Assembly: GCF_042186555.1 (NCBI RefSeq)
Contig: NC_133328.1
Span: 335,724,539-335,788,538, forward strand
Length of the DNA: 64,000 nucleotides
Direction: 5' to 3'
Source: Aquarana catesbeiana
Lineage: Eukaryota; Chordata; Amphibia; Anura; Ranidae
Below are positions 35,777-47,260 of the stretch, piece after piece. Numbering within the stretch: the first letter of the stretch is position 1; each line of letters starts with the position of its first letter. The position numbers were made by a program, and so were the translations under genes. The notes under the pieces are model-generated. The model did not search any database. It was not told the origin of the DNA and saw nothing but the letters and a program-made list of their open reading frames with translations.

Positions 35777-35779
35777 TAA

Positions 35780-36838
35780 GAGTTGTATACACAGAGAATA
35801 GCCTTGAAGCGTAAAGACCAGCCAGATTATGCCTTATTAAACAGTCACCTGTGTCTGTTGGCTACTGACAGTCAAAAGCAACATTGTATTAGATCTTTAT
35901 TGCACACACTGAAAATTGAGACAGCATGCTATGCATTTAACATTAGTTTGTCATTTGCTCAATAGGTTCCGAGATTGTGATTTTTATGTACAGGTATATC
36001 TCTACATATTTATGCAATCCTGAAATGCATGCATACAATAACATTTTATGCCTCCTCTTGTTAATTTCTCTTTAATAAATCAAGAACCCTAATTCACTGG
36101 GTTAGTTTGCTGATGAAGTAGAGCCTAACCAAGCAAAATTAATACTCACTTTATATGTATAACATGTACAAGGAAAACTAAAAAATAATGTATTTGTACT
36201 TGCACATGACTGAATGAATATAATGAACACAACTTAACCACTCTGCCTCTCCCACCTGTTCCCCCCCATGGGCCAGAGCAATTTTTAAATTTCTGCTATG
36301 AACCTGTTTGTTTCTGCAATAACTTTGTCATTACTTAGGAAAACAAGGTAGCATCCTGTATATATTGTTTTTTTGGGGGGACAAACAAGGCTTTCATGAT
36401 ACAGTGATCCTGGCTTTGATTAATCAAAGATGACAACTGCTGTATATTGGAGGGGGGTCCTTGAACAGGGTAGAGAGACTGGATGCTGGACGTGCTACAC
36501 GTATTTTGTGTACAATGATGACATTTTTTCGGATGTATGTAGCAAGCCCAAAGTCTGGAATTAGTTAACATTATTCCCTAAAGGAAATAGCATGGGTGGA
36601 ATCTTGTACACAGTATGATGTGTGACTGTCCATGCATACTAAGGATGAGTCATTGGCTTCACAGAAGGTTTGTCAAATCCTGAGTGAAGTCTGTAAATTG
36701 CAAACTTAAAATCAAACAGTAAACAACAGGGTTGTCAAGAATCAGGCAGATGGTACGTCCTTAATAACCGAGTCATCAGCTGTCGGTAGGGTTACCTTTG
36801 GGTCTGGTATGGATTCGGAAGGTAGCCTCCACCTGAAA
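35780..36838. other. Unassigned AT-rich DNA
   Basis: I recognise no gene or repeat family here. A GCTGATGAAGTAGAG phrase at 36,111 superficially resembles the hairpin motif family but lacks the partner GAAAC box. May be host intergenic or intronic sequence. Confidence 0.4.
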
Positions 36839-37370
36839 TTAAAAAAAATACAAATGCTGTGGGGTCCCCTCCAAAATCCATACCAGACCCTTATCTGAGC
36901 AAGCAGCCCAGCAGGTCAGGAAGGGAGGGGGTGAGCAAGCTACCCCCTCCTGAACCATACTAGGCCACATGCCCTCAAAATGAGGGGGTGCACTTTGGGG
37001 CAGGGGGGTTCTGCCCCCCAAAGCACCTTATCCCCATGTTGATGGGCAAGGCCCTCTTCACCATGACCCTGGCAGCTAGTTTTGGGGGTCTGCGGGTGGG
37101 GGCTTATCAGAATCTGGAAGCCCCCTTTAACAAGGAACCCCCAGATCCCACCCCCCTATGTAAATGAGTATGGGGTACATAATACCCCTACTCATCCACT
37201 CCCCAAAAAATATAAAGTGTAAAAAAAGACATTAGACAGTTTATGACAAGTCCTTTTTTTTTAAATAAAAATAAATGTCCCCAGTGTAGATCCATCATCA
37301 ATCGAGATGTACGCTGCCACCACCAACCCAATTTTTTTTTTAAATGCCAGCTCCACTGTCTGACAGTTCT
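36839..37370. repeat. Interspersed repeat (CCATACCAGACCC family)
   Basis: The phrases GGGTCCCCTCCAAAATCCATACCAGACCC, GCAGCCCAGCAGGTCAGGAAG, AAAGCACCTTATCCCCATG and ATCCATCATCAATCGAGATG belong to a repeat I recall from frog sequences. The CCATACCAGACC motif recurs at 58,360-58,490, and other parts at 12,590-12,880. Class unknown; no coding capacity. Confidence 0.5.
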
Positions 37371-37802
37371 TAAAGTGGTTGTAAAGGCTCCTTTTTAAAT
37401 AACAAACATGTTATACTTACCTCCTCTGTGCAGTTGGTTTTACACAGACCAGCCCAGATCCTCCTCTTCTCAGGTCCATCTTAGCTGCTCCTAGTCCCTC
37501 CCTCCTTTGAGTGCCCCTCAGCCAGCAGCTTGTTACAGTTTGTCACCCAAGCTGAGTCAGAGCTCCTTGCATCCATTCAGACATGGGGCCCCGACCTGGC
37601 CACACCCCTCTCTTCCCTGATTGGCTGACTGACTTTGATTGACAGCTGGGGGATTCAATAGCACTGCTGCTCTGTCTCAGCCAATCAGGAGGAGTGTACT
37701 GGAGCGGAGATCAACGGAGATCAACGGAGAGATCTCCCATTGAGCCGGCGGACCGAGGCGGGCTCCATGGAAGCGGAGTCCGCCTCGTGTGAATGAGGGC
37801 TT
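37371..37802. repeat. Interspersed repeat (AAAGTGGTTGTAAAGG family)
   Basis: The stretch starts with AAAGTGGTTGTAAAGGCTCC and contains CCTGATTGGCTGACTGACTTTGATTGACAGC, both phrases I recall as abundant in ranid genomes. It ends near CTCGTGTGAATGAGGGCTTAG. Probably a non-autonomous DNA element; the end points are estimates. Confidence 0.5.
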
Positions 37803-38439
37803 AGAGACATAGAGGGATGGCTAATGAACTTGTTCTCAGCTTGAGATAATTGTGACAGGAGATTGTTTTTTGTTAAACAGACTGTTGTTTAAGGCGAGAG
37901 CCAGCTGTGATAAACTGGCCTCTGATGTAGGCTTTGTGAGCCTCCTATGAAGTGGACACCTTAGATAATGAGCCCTCATCTGAAAAATTCCCCTATGGCC
38001 TCTGAAATAGAAAGTTTAATTTCAACCTGTCAGAGTAAGTTATCATTTAGAATAAATGCATAAAGACAATAAAATGTAAAAAATATCATCAGCAAAATTT
38101 TGCAGGTCAGAGAAAGGGAAATATCATACTGTGACAAAATAGAGTAGAACAAAGGGAATCATAGACAAAAAACATGTCTGCGGGACCAAGATGAACACCA
38201 ACTAAATAAAAAATGTAGGCATAGGAAAGGCCTTTGAGTCCAGTAAACAAGAAATACAGCATGAAAAAAAAAAAACTGAAAACCTGAGCAAACTCAGAAA
38301 TCCATGGTACAAACCACAGATTAATTGAGGAAGCGTTGAGAGGTCAAAAAGAGGATGCATGCCTCCTGCTACTCCTCCAAATCTAACAATATTCAAAGAC
38401 ATTGGCAAACAAATTGTTTCTAATGATGATTCAAATGGG
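37803..38439. other. Unassigned DNA
   Basis: No gene or named repeat recognised. AT-rich, with an A-run at 38,262-38,276. Confidence 0.35.
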
Positions 38440-39798
38440 AAAAGGCAGGAATCTTACAAAGGATATAATAGAAATGTTGATAAGAATGCCATATTAGTAC
38501 TGCCCAGCCGGGCTGTCGGTAGATGGAGGTCTTTCATGTGCCTGCAAACAGCTGAGATGTGGGAGTACATTGTGGAACTGGAATTCAGGTCCTCATCTTG
38601 GTTTTTGCTGGTGCCCAGATCTTGCTTGGAGTGACTGTGGGTCAGGGTCATGGGTTGGGAACTTCCGAGGCTTCTTTTGGTAGAGGTGGCAATCCCAAAT
38701 TTGTCAGAAAAGCTTCTCCTTCTTGAAGATCCCAGATAATATTCTGCATACCATACTTAGTAACCGTAAGTCTGAAGGGAAACCCCCAATGATATGTAAT
38801 TGATATGTAATACAGTGTTTTGTAGTTGAAGGGTAATTGAGCAAAGTAAACGCCTTTTTGCTAATGTAATTGGAGAAAGGTTGCTATATATTTGTATCTT
38901 CTCTCCTTTATAATCAATAGTAGATATGTTGTGAGTGGAATTAAGCAGCGACTCGTTTCTGTCATAATAATGTAATCTGATAATAATATATAATCTAATA
39001 ATATCTCTGGGTCTAGCACCAGCCGGTGGTTTAGGTGGTTTAGGGACCAAAGAGCAATGAGCCTGGTCCATACGACAATCAATATCAAGTACTGCAGAGG
39101 CTAGGGTTGTAAAAAGGCCCAGTAAATAATCCTGTAGCTGTACATCTCCTATTAATTCTGTTACTCCCCTGATACAGAGGTTTTGCTTTCTTTCTCTGTT
39201 TTTCAAGTCCTTCTGTTGGTATTGAACCTGAGAAACCTCCTGCTTCAAAACATGGTTGTCTTCCTCTAGCACTTAACCATATTGCATCAAATCTTCAAAT
39301 TTGTTTTCCAAATGGTCAGTTCGCTCCTCCACTAATGCTATTTCTCCCCTCAGCTTCTGGGATATCTTCCCCACTTCAGCCAAGATAGTGTGGGATATAT
39401 TTTGTAGAGAAGTATGCAACTTAGCATCTAAAATGTCCACTGTCAGACATGGAGCAGGGAAATGTGCCTGTGTAGTAGATCAATGAATTACCTCAGCCGT
39501 GCGGTCAGTGGAGCAGCTGGTGCGTGCCGCCGGAGGAGCCGGATCACCCAAAGCCAGGGATGCAGAGCGTGTGATGAATTTCTCTACGTGGCTAGGCTGC
39601 GGATCTTTGGCGGGCAGAGAAAACAATATCTGGGGCCCGATATTGCCCATAAGGATCTCTGGTTGTCGCTGTGAATAATGGCAGTGCTCCCCTGATTTAA
39701 CAACCTAAAGATCACTGCAGAGGAGTGGAAAGGAATAGCGGTGAAGCGGAAGGACTTTAACAAGCATCCACCATAATCTGCCTCCACGTATTTACCCT
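38440..39798 (-). pseudogene. LINE D ORF1 relic (L1/Tx1-type)
   Basis: The best part, 39,272-38,757, reads as a coiled-coil end and RRM-like domain: QYQQKDLKNRERKQNLCIRG, LDIDCRMDQAHCSLVPKPPK, ARPRDIIRLY, YSNLSPITLAKRRLLCSITL. The same order is seen in the LINE C ORF1. The C-terminal end continues in another frame to about 38,640, with a STKRSLGSSQPMTLTHSHSK-like tail, and upstream coding traces reach about 39,790. ORF2 is not attached, so the element is truncated. A short tandem insertion of YIIIRLHYY-type codons near 38,985 is visible. Non-functional. Confidence 0.7.
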
Positions 39799-39813
39799 AA
39801 CTATTCCCTTTTT

Positions 39814-40634
39814 TCTTTTTTTTTCAATAGTTTTTTTTGTGAACAATACAAAGTATTACAAGCATTTCACTTTAAATAGTCAACAAGGGAGTTACATTAA
39901 GGAACATTCGCTTCAGAGGTCTGTATTCTTCTTGAAAAAGAATTATCAATATCTAAGGACAGATGGCAAATAACAATACTCTCGGTAACACATTATTTAG
40001 TCTTCAGTGCTGAAAAAGTATGCTCATCGTATATAAAGAGAAGATCCACCTGACACATTAACACCAATGTTTTTCATACAAGGTGGAACCCCTATGACAA
40101 AGGGTGTAAAAGACCTCTGGATAGAAGGCCCTTGTATAATAGGTAATGTATACAACACAGTACACATAAAAGACTAGTAGAAATATAGGAGAAAGGACTA
40201 AAGAATCAGAAAGGAAAAGTTAGGAAAAAAGAATTCAAAGGATTAGCCACTCCCTCAGGATCTCCTCCCTTCAACCATAATTCACGCTTTATACGATCCA
40301 GGGAATTCCCATATAAATTGCCCAGGGTTCAAATGTCTCCTCAAATTTCCTGTTTGAGTCCAACATAATGCTTGCCATTTTTTCTTGTGCCATTCTCCAG
40401 GATATTTTCCTCTTGGCTGCTGTTATGGAAACCCTTGGTTGTTTCCATGCCCTAGCTATGGTCAATTTAGCTCCCAGCTCCCAAGAAGATAAAGGAGATC
40501 AGATTCTGGATAGATTTAGTAAATTTGGGTATAGGAAAATTAAGTAAAGCCACTGAGGCAGACTTGGGCAAAAGACATCCTGTAATTTTGCAAATTAAGT
40601 AGAAAATCTTGTTCCAAAATCCCCTTATCCTCTG
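39814..40634 (-). mobile_element. 5'-truncated LINE 3' end with target-site duplication
   Basis: The + strand starts with a T-rich run (TTTCTTTTTTTTCAATAG), the reversed poly(A) tail. It contains ORF2 C-terminal traces: CCATGCCCTAGCTATGGTCAATTTAGC parallels CCAGGCCCTAGCTATCGTCTGTTTAGC in LINE C at 29,286. AACTATTCCCTTTTT occurs on both sides (about 39,799-39,813 and 40,635-40,649). That is a 15-bp target duplication, so it is an independent dead-on-arrival insertion. Confidence 0.8.
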
Positions 40635-40649
40635 AACTATTCCCTTTTT

Positions 40650-42249
40650 AAGCTCCTCCCACTATTAGCACAATTTGATTACACCCACAATTCAGTGTGG
40701 TGGGCTTTATTGTTTCAGAGCATTTATTGGGAGGGGGAGGTGGGTGTAAAAACAAAATATTAGTCCCGGGTGCCAGATGCATTCCTTGTTGTCTTCTCTC
40801 CTGAATGACACAGTCAAACATATGAGAGAGGCAACCCAAATAGCCTCTGGGGAGCTGGATTTATTTTTTACAGTGGCAAATCTCACAGGAGGTAGTGTAG
40901 TGGCTGGAAATAGTCTTTCTCTTCTTTCTCTTACCAGTAGCATAGCAGCCACTTTTTTTTTAGTACTGCTAATGCACCCTTTCCTCTTCTTCCTCGAGTG
41001 TGCATTGCAGGCACTTGTCTCAAAGTGCTGCTTATGCATCCTTTTCCTCCTCCTCTACTAATCTTGTCCCAGCTTTGTCAACTGACTATGAGGAGTTAGT
41101 GAAATTTTTCAGACAATGCTATCCCTAGAACAGGCACACAGAACTCTACAGTGTATTTAATGGACTGTTGGAGTTGAAAAAATGTCCCCCAAAACACACC
41201 CTAGCATCCTATCATCCTATTACCAGCTATACCAAACACCCCTTTATGTGAGATTTTGGCCTTTGCTACACTGTGGTGGCAGGAACCCAACCATTATTAT
41301 TTTGCCCAAAATATAATTTTGCCAAAAAGAGGCAGCAGGAGGCAGCAAGAGACAGCAGATGAATACCAGAAGGAAGGGGAGGGTTACAAATCTGGCAGGA
41401 AGGAGGAGGGTTAGGGTGCTAGTGGTGAAAAGGAATGTTGTTGTTCATTTGGTAAGAAGGAGAAAGAATCTATTGGTACTAGCAGTGAAGAGGAGGATGG
41501 TTGGGGTGCTGGTGTTGATGAGAAAATTTAAGTAGGTTTCAAGTGGTAAATTGTAGCCCTCTACCATACAAAGGTAAAGTCATTGGATCCATGAGGGAGC
41601 TCAAAATGCTGCACTTTTAGGAGGTTTTGTGAAGAACTCCTATGTCTTGTTTCCTGATGTGATTCAAAGCACTGAAGGCATAGCTGCAGGGAGAAAAACA
41701 TATGGCCACAGGCTGCCCAACCTTCAACAACACCACAAGGGAATGACAGGCAGCAGCTGAAATGGAAATATGGGCCCACAATGTTTTTTTTCGCAATAAA
41801 CATTTTTGTGAACTTGACATAGGGCCCATAAGTCTCAGTTCCAAAGAAATACTAGTTGGATAGGAACATACGTTTGTAAAAGGATATCATAAACTAGCCC
41901 TGGAATTTTATCTGGAGGAAATATTTGGAAAAAGTCTATTGTCCACCAGGCCACCTGGCTCAACAATGTAATCTCTGAACACTGTAATGTTAAATACTCG
42001 GTGACAGGTGCCACTGTAGGGAGTCCCTTGCCTGGAGGAAGTCACTTCAAAGGGTTCAATTGAGGAGGGGAGGCAGATGGGACTATCTGACATAAATGCC
42101 AGCTGGTGTCTTACAGCTGACCAGTGTCTTGAGATTTTGGCAAAGTCCAACAAGAGCCATCAGTTGAATGGAAATGGGAAAATCTTAAGATTACTGAGAC
42201 CTTTTGGGGTGTGTCTTTACCTGGATAGGGGGAGAATATATGTGTATAT

Positions 42250-42250
<1 letters not shown>
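40650..42250. other. Unassigned DNA
   Basis: No gene or clear element. It includes a short GGCAGCA-rich patch (41,330-41,360) and GGAGGG-rich patches (41,370-41,510). Small open frames here do not resemble known proteins. Confidence 0.4.

Positions 42251-42253
<3 letters not shown>

Positions 42254-42297
<44 letters not shown>
42254..42297. repeat. (TA)n microsatellite at a Tc1 insertion site
   Basis: About 21 TA units directly precede the left end of the Tc1 relic. A shorter TA run follows its right end at 43,231-43,245. Tc1/mariner elements insert at TA, so this run was probably the target. Confidence 0.9.
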
Positions 42298-42300
<3 letters not shown>

Positions 42301-43232
42301 TAGGGACGGAAAGTATTCAGACCCCCTTAAATTTTTCACTCTTTGTTATATTACAGCCATTTGCTAAAATCATTTAAGTTCATTTTTTTTCCTCATTAAT
42401 GTACACACAGCACCCCATATGGACAGAAAAACACAGAATTGTCAAACATTTTTGCATATTTATTAGAAAAGAAAAACTGAAACATCACATGGACCTAAGT
42501 ATTCAGACCCTTTGCTGTGACACTCATATATTTAACTCAGGTGCTGTCCATGTCTTCTGATCATCCTTGAGATGGTTCTATACCTTCATTTGAGTCCAGC
42601 TGTGTTTGATTATACTGATTGGACTTGATTAGGAAAGCCACACACCTGTCTATATAAGACCTTACAGCTCAGAGTGCATGTCAGAGCAAATGAAAATCAT
42701 GAGATCAAAGGAACTGACTTGGCACAGATCTGGCCAAGGTTACAAAAAATTTCTGCTGCACTTAAGGTTCCTAAGAGCACAGTGGCCTCCATAATCCTTA
42801 AATGGAAGACGTTTCGGACGACCAGAACCCATCCGGCCAAACTGAGCTATCGGGGGAGAAGAGCCTGGGTGAGAGAGGTAAAGAAGAACCCAAAGATCAC
42901 TGTGGCTGAGCTCCAGAGATGCAGTCAGGAGATGGGAGAAAGTTGTAGAAAGTCAACCATCACTGCAGCCCTCCACCAGTCGGGGCTTTATGGCTCCAGG
43001 TGTGAAAAACATGTTGCATCTCCAGGTGTGAAAAACATGTTGCATCTTTCCCAAAAAGACTCATGGCTGTATTGGATCAAACGGGTGCTTCTACTAAATA
43101 CTGAGTAAAGGGTCTGAATACTTAGGACCATGTGATATTTCAATTTTTTTTTTTTTTTTAATAAATCTGCAAAAATGTCAACAATACAACAAAGAGTGAA
43201 AAAAGGGGGTTTGAATACTTTCCGTCCCCACT
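42298..43232 (+). mobile_element. Tc1/mariner transposon, internally deleted
   Basis: The left end CAGTAGGGACGGAAAGTATTCAGACCCCC is inverted at the right end (GGGGGTTTGAATACTTTCCGTCCCCACT). TA dinucleotides flank both ends. The phrases AAGTATTCAGACCCTTTGCTGTGACACTC and CTGTCTATATAAGACCTTACAGC are ones I recognise from vertebrate Tc1 elements. At 935 bp against about 1.6 kb for intact members, the DDE half of the transposase gene is missing. Confidence 0.9.
42674..43108 (+). pseudogene. Tc1 transposase, N-terminal DNA-binding part
   Basis: The paired-type helix-turn-helix is visible: ISAALKVPKSTVASIILKWK, RTHPAKLSYRGRRAWVREVK, NPKITVAELQRCSQEMGESC and RKSTITAALHQSGLYG. This is the region that binds the terminal repeats in Tc1 transposases. 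The frame then meets a 27-bp direct duplication (TCCAGGTGTGAAAAACATGT... at about 42,996-43,048), after which only DSWLYWIKRVL-like traces remain. All catalytic DDE residues are lost. Non-functional. Confidence 0.85.
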
Positions 43233-43261
43233 ATATATATATATAGTGTTTAAAATATAAA

Positions 43262-43940
43262 GAGACCATACAGCTGATGTTCATACCCTGAAAACTAAGG
43301 TCAGATACCTAGAGGCGTGAGCAAATGATGCTAAAACCATACCCTGCAAAATAACCTAAGGATCCTTAGTTTCCCTGAAGGCTCAAAAGGGGCAGACCCT
43401 GTGGCCTTTGTTAAAACTCTGCTCAAATAACTTCTACTATGAGCCAAATTCTTGCCATACTTCATGGTTAAGTAAGTTCACTGCATTCCAGGTGTCAGGG
43501 GACCACTAGGTGCCCTGCTGTCTACTTTTATTATTAAACTCCTCAATTTTAGAGATCAGGACCTGGTTATTTGTGAGACAACATTTTTTTAGACTACTCA
43601 GTGGAGACTCAATGCAAAGGGAAGTCGTTTGGTGCCATTAAACCTACACCCTACCTCTGATTGGATTTGGTGGTTGTCTGGATTGTGGATTTCTGACACT
43701 AGAGTGGAACCACAGTTTTAACAACAATGCATGAATTTTGGAACCTCAACCCTGCTTTAGCATTAGTAGAGATAGTATTGGATGCCTTTAAGGTGTTTAT
43801 TAGAGGTCAATATCAGACTACCATTGGCTGTGTGAGGGGAGAGGGGCAAACTGATCTAGTAAGAGCAGAACTGACTGCTGAGACATTGGAATGGACATAT
43901 GACCATGCTATGACTGCCTTTCTGCTACACATATAAATAT
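43262..43940 (+). pseudogene. L1-type LINE relic joining ORF1 and ORF2 pieces
   Basis: The first part (43,262-43,560) reads as an ORF1 coiled-coil/RRM remnant (LKTKVRYLEA, FPEGSKGADPVAFVKTLLK, FIIKLLNFRDQDLVICET). From about 43,595 it switches to ORF2 linker sequence (LNLHPTSDWIWWLSGLWISD, then FWNLNPALALVEIVLDAFKV, FIRGQYQTTIGCVR). The segment from ORF1's end to the ORF2 linker is therefore deleted. Several stops and frame changes. A dead relic from a LINE family different from A-C. Confidence 0.65.
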
Positions 43941-44019
43941 CCTCTTACTCCATACATCCATGACACGTAGAATCTTTGAACAGGGGGAAGAAAACTAGCA
44001 AATTCCTTTCTGATGGAAT

Positions 44020-44260
44020 AAGGCCTTTCTGATGAAGTGTGGGATTGGTCGATATACATGAAGGGGTTGGAACCTTCTTGCTGATGACCTCACCACACTA
44101 GTTGGAAAGTTTGTGAGTAACATAGGAGCGGTTATCTACTACTTTCTGCCTGTGCTTGAAGTGTTTTCCATATACATGCACTGCCATTCCTTGTAAATGT
44201 GAGTATTTTGAATCCTGTTAGTTTGTTAATAAATGTTAATGGTAATACACTATGCAAGTC
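44020..44260 (+). repeat. Dispersed element with hammerhead-like motif, copy d (degenerate)
   Basis: CTGATGAAGTG at 44,029 is followed by GGTCGATATACATGAAGGGG, which looks like a decayed GACGAAAC box. About 190 bases on come TTAATAAATG and GGTAATACACTATGC (44,225-44,255). They parallel the TCAATAAATGGGATTACACTATT block at 59,853 and the ATAAATAAAC...TATTACACTATTGG block at 46,040-46,080. Motif order matches; sequence is diverged. Confidence 0.35.
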
Positions 44261-44864
44261 CCTTTGTTTTTTATGAGCCATTCATATTAGAGCCATCTAT
44301 ATATGTAGTGGATGAATTACTATCCAGTGGAGGGGATCCGACCTTTGCTCTGCTTTCCTTTAAAAGGAACATATACACATTTGACCTTACATCCACATGG
44401 CATCTACTGTTGGAAGTGAGCGCTTGGGTGGATCACAGGGTGAAAAGTGTACTTTGCACAGTGGGAATTTTAAGAATCATCACTATTTGCTTTGCACTAG
44501 GTAGAGGATGGAAACATGGCATGCTTTTAAACTTTGTTGGACTGCACTTTAATGTTGCTATGCACATTACACTTTTTGGTTGTGTTATGGATTATATAAT
44601 TGAATTGCATATATGTTAGTACACATTTTGAGCAGCGGATGTGTTTATTCATTTGTTTGTTTTTATTTTAAATGTGGCTATTTATTGAGAAATTAGTAGG
44701 CAGAGCCGCGCTTGTTTGGATTATTTTATGATTGATAGGTGTAGTGATATCACTTGAAGTACTGATTTGAAGGTATTGATTTAACTTTATAAAGAAAAAA
44801 ACTGCGCTTGGAAAGTAAAAAAGGAAAATAACAGCTGCGGTTACAAGTGTAGCCCACCACATAA

Positions 44865-46900
44865 AATTAAAAATAAGGAAACCGCGCTATAAATGATAAA
44901 GAGTCCAAACTACAGTCCCATAAACCGTAAATGAATAGTCCCAATGTTAGTCCAGATTAAAAGTTCATCCAAAAAAGACAGTGATAATGGACACAAACAG
45001 CGGAACACTTCAACATCAGTTGCGCTTACCAGAAGTAAGATATTAAGGGCGAGTGGCTTGAACCCAGCCTGGGCCTTTAGATGTACACTCCAGGTGAAAC
45101 AGGAAGGGCGCCCTCATCCCGTGTATCCACAGTTATAATGCAAAAAAATATATAACAAAAATATAGCGTAATATTGTTTAAAAAAATACGCCACACCAAA
45201 GCCGAAAAAAGTGGCAACCAAAAAAACCTTAGATCACGTGTGATCATAAAATCCTACGCTAAATAGCTAGGACAGTGGGGTGAGTGTCATGCAATCATGC
45301 AAACACAAGTGAAAATAAAATAAAATAATAAATAAATAAATGTAAGCTGCAACGACTTCCAAATCTGCTTACCAGATATGATTGGACAGTCGGCATATAT
45401 AAAGCAATCCAAACAATAGGTAAAATTGTGAAAAGAAAACTCCTATTCAGTGTTGAGACAAATAGTGATGCAGGCTGCTTACCAGAGGGCTAACCCTCAT
45501 ATGCAGATAAGTGGAAACACAGGAACCACCACCAAGGAGTAGATAAAAGACAAACCTTCGGGATTGTCCCCTTACCAGACAAAAGAGCATATAAGGCAGA
45601 TGTATTAAAATCACACTTCCGACCGGAATGGTGTACCCCGTCTTGCCCTCTCCGTCAGAACTTGGCAGCACATAAATAATGGAGAGCCAATAGTGTAATA
45701 CTGTCTATATTATGTTTATTTATAAAAGAATGACACTTACATAGGTCGAATATTAAAAGCTGAAAGGATAGTAAAAACGAAGCCGGCCGGCCTCCGGGCA
45801 CACTCCCGTCCTCAATCGAACAGCGTGGTGACATCAGCACGCCCCTCCCAGACGCGTTTCGTCATACGTTTGACTTTCTCAATGGGGAACGTCAAACGTA
45901 TGACGAAACGCGTCTGGGAGGAGCGTGCTGACGTCACCACGCTGTTCGATTGAGGACGGGAGTGTGTCCGGAGGCCGGCCGGCTTCGTTTTTACTATCCT
46001 TTCAGCTTTTAATATTCGACCTATGTAAGTGTCATTCTTTTATAAATAAACATAATATAGACAGTATTACACTATTGGCTCTCCATTATTTATGTGCTGC
46101 CGAGTTCGGACGGAGAGGGCAAGACGGGGTACACCATTCCGGTCAGAAGTGTGATTTTAATACATCTGCCTTATATGCTCTTTTGTCTGGTAAGGGGACA
46201 ATCCCGAAGGTTTGTCTTTTATCTACTCCTTGGTGGTGGTTCCTGTGTTTCCACTTATCTGCATATGAGGGTTAGCCCTCTGGTAAGCAGCCTGCATCAC
46301 TATTTGTCTCAACACTGAATAGGAGTTTTCTTTTCACAATTTTACCTATTGTTTGGATTGCTTTATATATGCCGACTGTCCAATCATATCTGGTAAGCAG
46401 ATTTGGAAGTCGTTGCAGCTTACATTTATTTATTTATTATTTTATTTTATTTTCACTTGTGTTTGCATGATTGCATGACACTCACCCCACTGTCCTAGCT
46501 ATTTAGCGTAGGATTTTATGATCACACGTGATCTAAGGTTTTTTTGGTTGTCATTTTTTTCGGCTTTGGTGTGGCGTATTTTTTTAAACAATATTACGCT
46601 ATATTTTTGTTATATATTTTTTTGCATTATAACTGTGGATACACGGGATGAGGGCGCCCTTCCTGTTTCACCTGGAGTGTACATCTAAAGGCCCAGGCTG
46701 GGTTCAAGCCACTCGCCCTTAATATCTTACTTCTGGTAAGCGCAACTGATGTTGAAGTGTTCCGCTGTTTGTGTCCATTATCACTGTCTTTTTTGGATGA
46801 ACTTTTAATCTGGACTAACATTGGGACTATTCATTTACGGTTTATGGGACTGTAATTTGGACTCTTTATCATTTATAGCGCGGTTTCCTTATTTTTAATT
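44865..46900. repeat. Near-perfect palindrome, 1,010-bp arms, 16-bp spacer
   Basis: The left arm 44,865-45,874 and right arm 45,891-46,900 are inverted copies of equal length with only scattered mismatches. The 16-bp spacer is 45,875-45,890 (TTTCTCAATGGGGAAC). At the apex each arm reads GTCAAACGTATGACGAAACGCGTC outward. Farther out each arm has CTATGTAAGTGTCATTC, an AATAAA with TTACACTATTGG, and ends at TATAGCGCGGTTTCC/TTATTTTTAATT. No transposase, LTR or polymerase coding was found. It looks like a head-to-head dimer of the dispersed element family. Confidence 0.95.
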
Positions 46901-46927
46901 GATTTAACTTTACTGGGCTTGTAATAT

Positions 46928-47260
46928 TTCTTCCTCCCCGATCCCCTCCCCATGACTTTATTATTGAGATCAATGGCCCAACCATTGGTCCCTCCACATG
47001 CGCCAAGGCGCTGGGTGTAATCCTAGACTATGATCTTTCCTACTGCCCCCAATCCAATCACTGGCTACATCTTGCCACCTTAACCTCTGCAACATTTCTA
47101 GAATTTGCCCCTTCCTGAATAATGACACCACAAAACAACTTATTCACTCCTTGGTTATATCGTATCTTGACGCTGCAACTCTCTCCTTACTGGCTTACCT
47201 TTACACAAGTTATCCCCCGAGTCCATTATGAATGCTGCTACTAAACTAAACCTCTCTCTC
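46928..47260 (+). pseudogene. L2-type LINE relic
   Basis: Degraded RT C-terminal sequence parallel to 4570-4890: EINGPTIGPSTCAKALGVIL-like reading, then FLNNDTTKQLIHSLV-like and a broken SRLDYCNSLL region. Frameshifts and stops are frequent. An old fragment with no 3' tail recognised. Confidence 0.6.

Noticed and set aside
36105..36140. CTGATGAAG as a further hammerhead-like copy
   Set aside because: No pairing stem and no GAAAC box follow within a plausible distance.
44233..44619. 128-codon + strand frame
   Set aside because: No resemblance to a known family and no splice or promoter context. It overlaps the tail of a dispersed repeat and is probably chance.
44865..46900. Long terminal repeats of an endogenous retrovirus or Gypsy element
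   Set aside because: The copies are inverted, not direct, with only 16 bp between them and no gag, pol or primer-binding site.
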